Shown: one piece after another, positions 15,627-24,160 of the stretch | How positions within the stretch are numbered: the stretch's first letter is position 1 | Layout of the letters: each line of letters starts with the position of its first letter | DNA from: Acidobacteriota bacterium | GTDB lineage: Bacteria; Acidobacteriota; Aminicenantia; Aminicenantales; Aminicenantaceae | Assembly (NCBI GenBank): GCA_030669585.1 | Contig: DAOVDI010000017.1 | Coordinates: 1-34,793 of the forward strand | Reading direction: 5' to 3' | Length of the DNA stretch: 34,793 nt | The notes under the pieces: generated by a model | Told to the model about the DNA's origin: nothing | The model's input: the letters and a program-made list of their open reading frames with translations, nothing else | The model's database searches: none | Translations under genes and position numbers: made by a program

Positions 15627-17116
15627 AAAAACACTGGTTCTGTTTTTTGTTGATGGTGATGACCGTTCTTATAGCCTCGTGTCTTGGCCCGGGACACGGG
15701 CGCAATCTCGAATTGGAACAGGCATCAAATGTTTTGCAGTCTATAACCGGCGAGAAACTTCTTGGATACGTGAAAAAACTTTCTTCTGAGAATTATTCCG
15801 GAAGATTGACCGGTACGATTGAGTACAGACAGTGTGCGGATTGGACGGCGTCCCAGTTTAAAAAATGGGGGCTTGTTCCAGGAGGAGAGAATCAAGCCTA
15901 TCTTCAGACCTATATTAATCCTCACGCCGTCGTTTTTGTCGGAGGAGGATTATCGCGGCGTCTTTCCGGGGGAAGATCAAAAAAATACAAATATGAGCAG
16001 GATTACTATCCGGGCTCGGCATCCGCCAACGGCAGGATCACAGCAGAGGTTGTTTATGTAGGATTCGGGATAATGGCATCGGAGCTGGAATATAACGATT
16101 ATGCCGGGGTGAATGTAAAAGGAAAGATCGTGCTGGTAGAACCGGGAGTTCCTGTTTCTTGCGAAAAGAATCCGGATGAATTTAAAGAATGGGCGCCATA
16201 TGCCTCATTGCGGTATAAAGTAAAAATGGCAAAGGCTCATGGAGCACGAGGATTTTTATTAAACAAACTGGCGGTCCTTCCTGATGTGGAATATATTTCC
16301 AGGCTGGTCGTCTCCAATATAAGCCAGGCTGTTACTTCCGAGATAGTAGCCGGTGCCGGGAAAAAGCATTCAGACATTCTGAATGCTATCAGAACGACTT
16401 TAAAACCGAATTCCTTCCGGACAGGACAGAGAATGACTTTGCACAATATGACCGAGTTTCACCGTCGAAGCCGGGGTTACAATGTGATGGGATATATTCA
16501 GGGTTCGGATCCGGTGTTAAAAGATGATGTGATCATTGTCGGAGCCAATCTGGATCATCTCGGTTTCTGTTATGAGATTATGCCTGGGGCAAACGACAAT
16601 GCGTCGGGAATAGCGGTATTACTTGCTGTTGCTGAAGCTCTTTCTCAAAGTCCGGTAAAGCCCAAACGAACAATACTTTTTATAGCACTTGGTTCAAATG
16701 AGCAGGGATTTTTAGGAGTACAGACCTATCTGAAACAGCCTTTCTTCCCTCTGGATAAGACCAAAGCTTTTATTGGCCTGGAACGAGTAGGCTGTGGACA
16801 GAAATATCATGTGACAGGATCCGAAGAGTATCCCGGATTCTATAAACATCTCCATAAGTTAAATAAGAAGTACAGTTCATATGAAATGGATGGTTTCAGG
16901 TTCCCGGTTTCAGATCTGCCGGCCTCGGATGTGGTTTTTTTTCATAAAAAACGCATTCCAGCGCTTTTGATAAGTACAGCAGAAGAACCGGTTTCCTTTT
17001 CGGGAAGGCAGGACACTTATGATAAAGTTGACCCGAAGATCATGTCAGAGCTGGTTAAAGTGCTGTATTTTTCCCTGTTGGATATAGCCGGTCAATCTGA
17101 ATTGAGTTTATTTTAA
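15620..17116 (+). CDS. M28 peptidase homologue with PA-like insertion, likely catalytically impaired; lipoprotein
   Basis: The 498-residue protein has a lipoprotein signal (VLIASC). A protease-associated-like segment spans about 130-250 (EVVYVGFGIMASELEYNDYAGVNVKGKIVLVEPG), and an M28 zinc-peptidase fold follows from about 295. Of the usual ligands, His313 (NLDHLG), Asp326 (GANDNASG) and Glu361 (NEQG) are kept. The catalytic-base Glu just before Glu361 is Asn360. The later Asp ligand is Glu388 (GLERVG). The final His ligand, normally before a DT pair, appears to be Ser461 (FSGRQDTYDKVD). These changes suggest a non-catalytic binding role or a changed reaction. The stop is seven bases from the convergent histidine kinase stop. 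A short ORF overlaps its start. Confidence 0.88.
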   Translation: MLKKHWFCFLLMVMTVLIASCLGPGHGRNLELEQASNVLQSITGEKLLGYVKKLSSENYSGRLTGTIEYRQCADWTASQFKKWGLVPGGENQAYLQTYINPHAVVFVGGGLSRRLSGGRSKKYKYEQDYYPGSASANGRITAEVVYVGFGIMASELEYNDYAGVNVKGKIVLVEPGVPVSCEKNPDEFKEWAPYASLRYKVKMAKAHGARGFLLNKLAVLPDVEYISRLVVSNISQAVTSEIVAGAGKKHSDILNAIRTTLKPNSFRTGQRMTLHNMTEFHRRSRGYNVMGYIQGSDPVLKDDVIIVGANLDHLGFCYEIMPGANDNASGIAVLLAVAEALSQSPVKPKRTILFIALGSNEQGFLGVQTYLKQPFFPLDKTKAFIGLERVGCGQKYHVTGSEEYPGFYKHLHKLNKKYSSYEMDGFRFPVSDLPASDVVFFHKKRIPALLISTAEEPVSFSGRQDTYDKVDPKIMSELVKVLYFSLLDIAGQSELSLF

Positions 17117-17123
17117 AAACATG

Positions 17124-19970
17124 TCATGAAGATGGAGTTATTATCACTCTGTCTATTGCCTCAAAGAGTTCTTCGGATTTGAGCGGTTTTGATATGTAAT
17201 CATCCATTCCAGCATCAAGGCATCGTTCTTTATCCCCTTGCATGGCGTGAGCTGTAAGAGCAATGATCGGGATGTGTTTGCCGGTGTTTTCTTCTTCTTT
17301 CCGGATCTTTTTTGTGGCCTCCAGTCCGTCCATTTTTGGCATCTGGATATCCATAAGGATCAAATCGAACTCTTTCTTTTTTAAGGCCTGAATAGCCTCG
17401 ATCCCGTTATTTGCCAGAAAAACCGTATTGCCGAATTTCTGAAGGATGTGAGCTGCAACCTTTTGGTTAATGATATTGTCCTCTACAATAAGGATATTCA
17501 GTCTCTTCTGGGATTCTCGGATGGAATATTTTGTGATCAGAACCCCTTTTTTTTCTTCCGTGCTGTCTTTGCCCAGAACGAGCATGATGGTGTTTAACAG
17601 TTCGGATTGTTTAACAGGTTTGGTGAGATAAGCCAGGATACCAAGACGGCGGCAGCGGGTGGCATCCCCCCGCATTCCGGCCGATGTAAGCATCATGATC
17701 CGTGTGGCTGTCAGATCAGAATTTGATTTGATACTTTGTGCAAGTTCAAAACCATCCATTTCGGGCATCTGGGAATCGATGATAGCTAGAGCAAAGGGTT
17801 TTCCTGTATTGTTTGCCCGTTTGAGTATTCTCAGAGCAGATTTTCCACCGGAAGTCAGCAAAGGTTTCATCTGCCAGTTAACAAGCATTTCTTTGAGGAG
17901 AAGCCGATTTGTAGCATTGTCGTCAACGACCAGAACCGGCAGGTTTTTCAAGTCAAATATTTCGACCGGGACATATTTTTTCTTTGTTTCTTTCTGGATG
18001 TCCAGTTTTACAGTGAAATGAAATTTGCTGCCTTTTCCAGCTTTGCTTTCAAGCCAGATTCGTCCTCCCATTAAACCCACAAGCTGGGCTGAAATGGACA
18101 GGCCGAGGCCTGTTCCTCCGTGTCTGCGGGTCGTAGATCCGTCTGCTTGAGTGAAGGACAAAAAAACAGCTTTTTGTTTGTCAGCCGAGATTCCGATCCC
18201 TGTGTCTTTTACGATAAAATGAAGAACAATTTGTTTTTCGTCTCTGGATTCTTCCTTGACGGATACGGACACTTCCCCTTTTTGTGTAAACTTAACTGCA
18301 TTACTGATGAGATTAAGGATAACCTGCCGCAAACGGCCAGGATCGCCTTTAAGATCATCAGGAATATCCGGTTGGATATGATATAACAGTTCCAATCCTT
18401 TTTTATGGGCCTGAAGCGCAAGGGCGGATACAATATCTCCGATAGAATCGCGGAGGGAAAAATTTATTGTTTCGATCTCGATCTTGCGGGCCTCGATCTT
18501 GGAGAAATCCAGGATATCATTTATAATAGTCATTAAAGATTCCGCTGAATCCTTAAGCGCCTCGATATAACCGAATTGTTCTTTTGTCAACTTTGTGCCT
18601 AGGGCCAGCTCTGCCATTCCGATGATTCCGTTCATCGGGGTTCGGATCTCATGGCTCATGTTGGCAAGAAATTCACTTTTGGCTTTATCTGCGGCCTGGG
18701 ATTCCTTCCTTGCTATAACGAGTTCAGAGATATCTGTAAAAGCGCTTAAAACGCCCTCAAATTTTCCAGCTTTAAACAGAGATTGAGCTGTAACAAGAAC
18801 AGGAATAACCTTTTTACTTTTAGAAAGAAGGCGTGCTTCGTATTTTTCCGCCTGGGTAATTTTTCGGGATATGGTTTTGCTTTGAATGTCCACGTAATTG
18901 GTTTTTGGGATTATTTTTTCCCAGTGCTTTCCAAGCAGCTCTTTGGCTTTATATCCGAGGATCTTTTCTAGGGAAGGATTGACAAAGGTAATGATTCCCT
19001 TTGAGTCTTCTATCAGAATACCTTCCCCCAGATTCATGACAATGGTTTTATTATATTCCATCAGAGCATTGACTTCGTCCTCGGCTTTCTTGCGGTTCTT
19101 TTCCTCAATAATACTATTAAAGAAAAAACCTAGATCACTGGCGATCTCTTTTAGGAGTTTCAATTCCTGTTGGAGATTAAAGGAGGGGGTTTCGTTTCCA
19201 ATGATTAACAGCCCGTAGAGGTTTTTATTGTGCTTGAGAGGCAAGCAGATGCCCCAACCCGAATTGTATTTGGAGCAGTCTTTACAGAAAGCAGATTTGG
19301 AGACATCCTCGACGAGTAAAAATTTCTGTGTTTTAAGAACCTTCTTTGCGCAGGGAGGAAGCCTTTTACCCTTAAAACCGAAGAATTGCGAAGGCTTGCT
19401 TTTTTCATCGAGAAGAACAGCCTGGGCATTTTTATAATCACCTTCCTTTTTAAGAAGACGGCAAGCCTCTCTTAAAACAAGTGTTGGACCGGATTCCTGG
19501 ATGATCAATTGATTGATATCACTGACAGTTCTTAACAGCCGGTTGATATGGGTGATCTCTTCACTCTTTCTTTTCCACTCTGAGATCTCCCTGTACACGG
19601 CAACAGATCCAAGGAGCATTTTCTTGTGAAAGATTGAAGAAGCGGATATGCTGACCTCTACAGGGATGCCGCCTTTTGCGTAACGGACTGTGTCATCGAT
19701 AAAGATCCTGCTTCCTTTGCGGAAGGAGCGTTGAGTTACGCGCTGCGCCTCATCGATATTTTTCCCCCCGATCAATCTGTCGACATTTTTTCCCAAAGCA
19801 TCGTCTTTTGTGTATCCGAATATTTTTTCTGCTGCTTTATTCCATTCCACGATCTTATTGTCTTTATCCAAAGATATGATGGCATCTCCGGCATTTTGTA
19901 TAAGAGCGTTCCAATAGAATGCTTCTTTATTGGTTTTAAGTGATTCTTTCTTTGTTTTTTGGTCAGGCAT
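17124..19970 (-). CDS. hybrid sensor histidine kinase (PAS-GAF-PAS-HisKA-HATPase-REC-REC)
   Basis: A 948-residue signalling protein without membrane helices, so probably cytoplasmic. Domains in order are: PAS about 20-130; a GAF-like domain about 145-290 with a cysteine cluster FCKDCSKYNSGWGIC; PAS about 305-415; HisKA with His440 in NMSHEIRTPMNG; HATPase about 540-655 (NLISNAVKF, DTGIGI, GGTGLGL). Two receivers follow, with phospho-acceptors Asp732 (IIDSQMPEMDG) and Asp874 (LMDIQMPKMDG) and conserved TKPV and SKPL lysines. There is no HPt domain, so phosphate would pass to a separate protein, or the receivers tune the kinase. The GAF cysteines could bind metal or sense redox, which is inference. 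No response regulator lies beside it. It is divergent from the glycosyltransferase genes. Confidence 0.95.
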   Translation of the reverse strand: MPDQKTKKESLKTNKEAFYWNALIQNAGDAIISLDKDNKIVEWNKAAEKIFGYTKDDALGKNVDRLIGGKNIDEAQRVTQRSFRKGSRIFIDDTVRYAKGGIPVEVSISASSIFHKKMLLGSVAVYREISEWKRKSEEITHINRLLRTVSDINQLIIQESGPTLVLREACRLLKKEGDYKNAQAVLLDEKSKPSQFFGFKGKRLPPCAKKVLKTQKFLLVEDVSKSAFCKDCSKYNSGWGICLPLKHNKNLYGLLIIGNETPSFNLQQELKLLKEIASDLGFFFNSIIEEKNRKKAEDEVNALMEYNKTIVMNLGEGILIEDSKGIITFVNPSLEKILGYKAKELLGKHWEKIIPKTNYVDIQSKTISRKITQAEKYEARLLSKSKKVIPVLVTAQSLFKAGKFEGVLSAFTDISELVIARKESQAADKAKSEFLANMSHEIRTPMNGIIGMAELALGTKLTKEQFGYIEALKDSAESLMTIINDILDFSKIEARKIEIETINFSLRDSIGDIVSALALQAHKKGLELLYHIQPDIPDDLKGDPGRLRQVILNLISNAVKFTQKGEVSVSVKEESRDEKQIVLHFIVKDTGIGISADKQKAVFLSFTQADGSTTRRHGGTGLGLSISAQLVGLMGGRIWLESKAGKGSKFHFTVKLDIQKETKKKYVPVEIFDLKNLPVLVVDDNATNRLLLKEMLVNWQMKPLLTSGGKSALRILKRANNTGKPFALAIIDSQMPEMDGFELAQSIKSNSDLTATRIMMLTSAGMRGDATRCRRLGILAYLTKPVKQSELLNTIMLVLGKDSTEEKKGVLITKYSIRESQKRLNILIVEDNIINQKVAAHILQKFGNTVFLANNGIEAIQALKKKEFDLILMDIQMPKMDGLEATKKIRKEEENTGKHIPIIALTAHAMQGDKERCLDAGMDDYISKPLKSEELFEAIDRVIITPSS

Positions 19971-19993
19971 ATTTATTCTTCTTTGTTCATCAT

Positions 19994-20023
19994 ATTATAT
20001 AAAATGTCTTTTAAAGAAAACAA
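19994..20023 (-). promoter_or_regulatory. candidate promoter of the hybrid kinase gene
   Basis: On the minus strand TTGTTT (20018-20023) and a perfect TATAAT (19994-19999) are 18 bases apart, about 24 bases before the ATG at 19970. The region is very AT-rich, which lowers its weight. Confidence 0.5.
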
Positions 20024-20067
20024 TTGTCTGATAAACTTTTTCAAGATTAATTCTTTTTTATAATAAA

Positions 20068-21822
20068 ATGCTGATTTCCCTATCTAAAGAAAAAGTAAAT
20101 AACTGGGATAATATCCATAGTATTCTAAATAATCTGGAAAAACACACAATTCCTGAACGATCAATAAACAAACAAAAAAATGGCAAAAAAATCAACAGGG
20201 AAGTCGCCTTTATAACTTTTAATTTCGGCATTGATGGGGTCTCTATTGAAATACAGAAATATGCCTTAATCCTTGAAAAACTATTTGCCTCTCGATCCAA
20301 AAACACGGTTTTCCATTTTATAAGCGGTGATTTTTACGACAAGGCAGATACGGTATTATTACCAAAATGGAAAAGGTTTAAAATTGAGGGGATCAATGGA
20401 TGGTCAAAATGGGATGATGGTAAATGGTTCTCTGGCCTTTTTTATTCGGATATGCCCGAAAATTCTGATATTTCTGACTTTTTAGCTCAGGAAATATGGA
20501 AACAAACACTCAAATTTTCCTGTATTTTATGCAGCTATATAATTGAAAATAACATAGATTTGCTCATTCCTGTTAACATCTGTTCAAACCCTGGCAATCT
20601 CGCAATAAATCTTGCCGTAATAATAGTGACTGAACTATTGAAAATTAAAGTTATATCTTCCAATCATGACTTTTATTGGGAAGATGGAAAGGAGGATCGA
20701 AAGCCGGGAGAAGAAGCTGGTGTACGGGACCACTTTTTTCACAATTCCAAAAATCGACCGTTCTTTAAATTGTTTAAAGCTGTATATCCATGGAACGGCA
20801 GGTATTGGCTTCAGGTGAATATTAATCAACTGCAGAGTCATGAGCTCGTTGAGAAATATCGATTTCTGAAAAACAAGGTTCATGAAATAGGTTCCTGTTT
20901 AAGCAATAAATTTTTTGAAGAATACACTTTTAAAGATGTTATGTCTGCTCGTAAGAGAATGGCCTATATTTTATCGGATGGGAAACCAATTATAAAAACA
21001 GTCCAAATAGAAAAACATTTGATGGAGCTTGGAGATTGGATGACCGATCAGAAACCGGTCGTATGCGGGTACAATGCAGGATCTGAATTGGATCTTACAA
21101 AAAACGAAACGATATATTGTCTGCAGCCAACCCGGGTAATTGCCAGAAAATGTATTTACAGGGATTTTAAGCTTATTGCCGCATTATTAAAGAAAAGCAG
21201 ATTGAAAGATTTTTTTGAAAAAAACAGTTCTTCTCAACTTGTCTTACATATAACCGGCCCGGTTCCAATAGAACATCAAAATGATCTTGAAAAAGTATTA
21301 CAGGGTTATATGCAGCTCTGTAAAGAGATTCCGCTGGATTTTGCGACCCGCATTTTTGTCGCATTTTCAGTAGGAACAGAAAAGCACCCAAGTTTGCAAA
21401 AAAACGGTCTTGAAAAACTCAGTATAGAAGAAATTTACCACATGGCGGATATTGTTTTGTTCCCCAGTGAAACAGAAGGCAGAGGACTTCCTATCATTGA
21501 ATCAGGAGCATCTGGAGTTCCTATTGTATGTCGCAGGTATTCCCCGGAGGAAGTATTTGATGATGTTGTAGGGAAAAACCTTGAAGAAAAATACAGAATA
21601 AAATATCTTCTCTTTCCAGAAAAGGACGATTTCCCAAAAAAACTACTCTCTCAGATCTCAAATGTATTAATTGATGACAAAAAGCGCAGAATTTATTCAT
21701 CCCATAATAGAAGGGCGGTCAGGCACAGATATAGTTATCCAATGCTTATCAACAAATTTGCCGCTTTTTTAAGAATGCTTGCGAATATAAATGAAGAAAA
21801 GGGAAAACAAGAATGCGAATAG
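20068..21822 (+). CDS. GT4-like glycosyltransferase, long N-terminal domain
   Basis: A 584-residue protein with a GT-B layout. The first Rossmann half seems to start near residue 49 (VAFITFNFGIDGVSIEIQKYA). The nucleotide-sugar half carries LFPSETEGRGLPIIESGASGVP, in which Glu470 and Glu478 form the E-x7-E motif of GT4 retaining enzymes. It is longer than most GT4 enzymes (350-420 residues) because of a large middle section (about 170-330) I do not recognise. No membrane segment or signal is seen, so it acts in the cytoplasm. ATG 20068 has no clear ribosome site. The gene overlaps the next glycosyltransferase by ten bases. It is markedly AT-rich (18 GC of 60 in 20461-20520), a possible sign of transfer. 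Sugar and acceptor are unknown. Confidence 0.8.
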   Translation: MLISLSKEKVNNWDNIHSILNNLEKHTIPERSINKQKNGKKINREVAFITFNFGIDGVSIEIQKYALILEKLFASRSKNTVFHFISGDFYDKADTVLLPKWKRFKIEGINGWSKWDDGKWFSGLFYSDMPENSDISDFLAQEIWKQTLKFSCILCSYIIENNIDLLIPVNICSNPGNLAINLAVIIVTELLKIKVISSNHDFYWEDGKEDRKPGEEAGVRDHFFHNSKNRPFFKLFKAVYPWNGRYWLQVNINQLQSHELVEKYRFLKNKVHEIGSCLSNKFFEEYTFKDVMSARKRMAYILSDGKPIIKTVQIEKHLMELGDWMTDQKPVVCGYNAGSELDLTKNETIYCLQPTRVIARKCIYRDFKLIAALLKKSRLKDFFEKNSSSQLVLHITGPVPIEHQNDLEKVLQGYMQLCKEIPLDFATRIFVAFSVGTEKHPSLQKNGLEKLSIEEIYHMADIVLFPSETEGRGLPIIESGASGVPIVCRRYSPEEVFDDVVGKNLEEKYRIKYLLFPEKDDFPKKLLSQISNVLIDDKKRRIYSSHNRRAVRHRYSYPMLINKFAAFLRMLANINEEKGKQECE

Positions 21823-22946
21823 GTTTTATTGAAGATACTCATTTACACGGAGGCACACAGATCTGGGTAAATGAAGCTGCAAAAGAATTCATAGGAGTTG
21901 GAGATGATGTAATTATTATCGCACCTGAAAATAGTTTTGTAGCCAATGAATGTGAAAAACAAGGGGCTCGAATATTTACATACGATTGGGAAGAGATCTC
22001 CAATAATAAAGCGAAATATTTTGATTCCTGGATACAGGGTTTAACAAACTCTGATGTTGTTATTTGTACAGTGCATCCCCCAAGAAAGGGATTCCACTGC
22101 TCTGTCTTTGCCGCTGAATGCATGAAAAAAGCAGATCTGGACAATGTGCTTATTCCAAAAACAGGGACTATCGTTCCGGAATATTTAAGAGAGTTTTATT
22201 TGCCAGACCCGGAAGTAAACACAAGGATAATAACCATCACCAATTTTACACGTGAATATTTAGTCAAGAGCTATAAAATTCCTGAAAATATTGTTCAACT
22301 GATCTACCAGGGGACGGAAATTAACCGCTTCATATCGACGAGGAAAACTCGTAATGAAGCAAAAGTACGTTATTTTCTCCCAAAAAACGCAGGACCTGTC
22401 CTCGGTTCTGTCGGATCATTTGAAGAACGAAAAGGACAGGTCCTTCTTCTCGATGCAGTGAAAAAATTGGCTGATAGTGAACTGCCCGATGTTCATTTAA
22501 TGCTTGTAGGCGACGGCCCTGATGAAAAGATGCTGAAAGAAAAAGTCAAAACTATGGATCTGGGAAATAATGTTTCATTTTTCCCTTTTACAAGAGAACC
22601 AAACTATATTTTTGAACGCCTCGACATATTAACATTACCGAGTCTTTATAAAGAGGGCCTTCCCAATGTTCTTTTGGAAGCCATGTCTATGAGTGTGCCC
22701 TGCATTGCATCAAAAATGGCTGGCATTCCTGAGATCGTGTTTAATGGTAAGACAGGTTATATGGTATCTCCGGGGAATGCAGACGAACTTGCAAGTGCGG
22801 TGTTAAAGTTATGGAAAGATAGATCCATATGTAAAAAAATAGGAGAAAATTCAAGAAGATTAATGGAAAAAAACTTTGATAAGAAAAAACAATTCGGTAA
22901 ATTTCTGGAATATTTCAGATCTATTCATGAGAGAAGAGTGAGATAG
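21813..22946 (+). CDS. GT4 family glycosyltransferase
   Basis: A 377-residue retaining glycosyltransferase of GT-B fold. The N-terminal half opens with IGFIEDTHLHGGTQIWVNEAA, whose GG loop binds the acceptor/donor region. The C-terminal half shows GSVGSFEERKGQVLLLDAV, HLMLVGDGPDEKMLK and LPSLYKEGLPNVLLEAM, with Glu281 and Glu289 as the E-x7-E pair. Length and motifs are typical of enzymes that build LPS, capsule or glycolipid sugars. It starts ten bases inside the preceding glycosyltransferase gene, so the two are co-translated and may work on successive steps. It shares the AT-rich composition of its partner. The beta-lactamase-fold gene begins four bases after its stop. Confidence 0.93.
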   Translation: MRIGFIEDTHLHGGTQIWVNEAAKEFIGVGDDVIIIAPENSFVANECEKQGARIFTYDWEEISNNKAKYFDSWIQGLTNSDVVICTVHPPRKGFHCSVFAAECMKKADLDNVLIPKTGTIVPEYLREFYLPDPEVNTRIITITNFTREYLVKSYKIPENIVQLIYQGTEINRFISTRKTRNEAKVRYFLPKNAGPVLGSVGSFEERKGQVLLLDAVKKLADSELPDVHLMLVGDGPDEKMLKEKVKTMDLGNNVSFFPFTREPNYIFERLDILTLPSLYKEGLPNVLLEAMSMSVPCIASKMAGIPEIVFNGKTGYMVSPGNADELASAVLKLWKDRSICKKIGENSRRLMEKNFDKKKQFGKFLEYFRSIHERRVR

Positions 22947-22950
22947 AGCA

Positions 22951-24156
22951 ATGAGAACAAAACATTGCATTATAATGGTCATGTTCGGTCTTTTCTTCTT
23001 ATGTCTTTCCGCAGCAGCTAATATCCTTCCTACAGTAGATCCGGAAGAAGTTGGAATATCAGGAAAACGTTTGGCCGTGGTCAGGCCTCTGATCCTTGAG
23101 GGGATAGAAAAGTGGGAATACCCGGGGGCGGTTCTGGTCGTAGGGCGAAAGGGGAAGATCGTTTTTCGGGAAGCATTCGGTTATTTTCAGTGGTTTCCTG
23201 AGGAGCGTGTGATGGATGTTAACAGTATATTTGATCTGGCATCAGTTACAAAACCTGTTGCTACCGCCACATCCATCATGATTCTGGTAGAAAAAGGAAA
23301 ACTCAGGCTGTGGGATAAGGTCAGGTCTTTTATCCCGGGATTTCAAGCTTATATCACTGATGAGACTGACTCTGGAAAGGACGCACGTATCTGGCATCTT
23401 TTGACTCACACATCGGGTCTTCCTCCCTATACAGAAGTCGGGGGAGTTTTACAGAAATACGGTGATCCCTGTTCTCCGGATGATCTAGTAAGGTATATTG
23501 CAGAATTGGAAAAGACCAATGCGCCTGGAGCGGAATTCCATTACAGCTGCCTGGGATACATTACATTAGCTGCTGTCATCAAACAGTTGACAGGGATCAG
23601 TGTTGCAGATTATGCGGAGAAAAATATATTTTTGCCACTTAGAATGAGAACAACATTTTATAATCCGCCCGATAGATTCAGGAACCGGTGTGTGCCTACT
23701 GAATACTTCGGAAAAAATCCGCTTCAGGGTATTGTTCATGATCCTCTGGCTCGTCTCCAGGGTGGTGTGTCAGGAAACGCGGGATTGTTTTCCACAGCCG
23801 ATGATCTGGCTGTTTTTGCCCAGATGATATTGAACAAGGGGAAAATTCGCGGCAGGAGGATTCTCAGCCCTCTTACCGTCGAGCGGATGACGGAGATATT
23901 TCCAAGGGTGTTTTTTGCGGGCCGCGGTCTTGGTTGGGATCTGGATTCTGCCTATTCAACGAATGGAGGAGACCTCTTCGGTGCGGAGTCGTTCGGTCAT
24001 ACAGGATATACCGGAACCTCGGTCTGCATAGACCCTAAGACCGAAACATTTGTGATCTTACTTACCAACCGGGTTCACCCGGACGACAAGGGATCGGTTA
24101 TTTCACTTCGAAGTAAAGTCGCAAATATTGTTGCCGCATCCATTATAGAGAGATAA
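22951..24156 (+). CDS. serine hydrolase, class C beta-lactamase/PBP-like fold, exported
   Basis: The 401-residue protein has a signal peptide (MVMFGLFFLCLSAAA). The nucleophile motif is SVTK with Ser98 and Lys101. The second motif is Tyr198-Ser-Cys200, where the usual Asn of YxN is Cys. The third is HTG at 350-352 in place of KTG. This set fits the wider beta-lactamase family (Pfam 00144) of esterases, D-aminopeptidases and PBP4-like proteins rather than a true antibiotic-resistance enzyme. HLLTHTSGLPPY and GGVSGNAGLFSTADDLAVFAQ are family landmarks. It acts in the periplasm. It is four bases downstream of the second glycosyltransferase gene, and its base composition is less AT-rich. It is convergent with the mannosidase gene, with a four-base gap. 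Confidence 0.92.
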   Translation: MRTKHCIIMVMFGLFFLCLSAAANILPTVDPEEVGISGKRLAVVRPLILEGIEKWEYPGAVLVVGRKGKIVFREAFGYFQWFPEERVMDVNSIFDLASVTKPVATATSIMILVEKGKLRLWDKVRSFIPGFQAYITDETDSGKDARIWHLLTHTSGLPPYTEVGGVLQKYGDPCSPDDLVRYIAELEKTNAPGAEFHYSCLGYITLAAVIKQLTGISVADYAEKNIFLPLRMRTTFYNPPDRFRNRCVPTEYFGKNPLQGIVHDPLARLQGGVSGNAGLFSTADDLAVFAQMILNKGKIRGRRILSPLTVERMTEIFPRVFFAGRGLGWDLDSAYSTNGGDLFGAESFGHTGYTGTSVCIDPKTETFVILLTNRVHPDDKGSVISLRSKVANIVAASIIER

Positions 24157-24160
24157 TCGG

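Noticed and set aside
22951-24156. True class C beta-lactamase resistance gene
   Set aside because: The YxN and KTG motifs are altered and the family is mostly esterases and peptidases.
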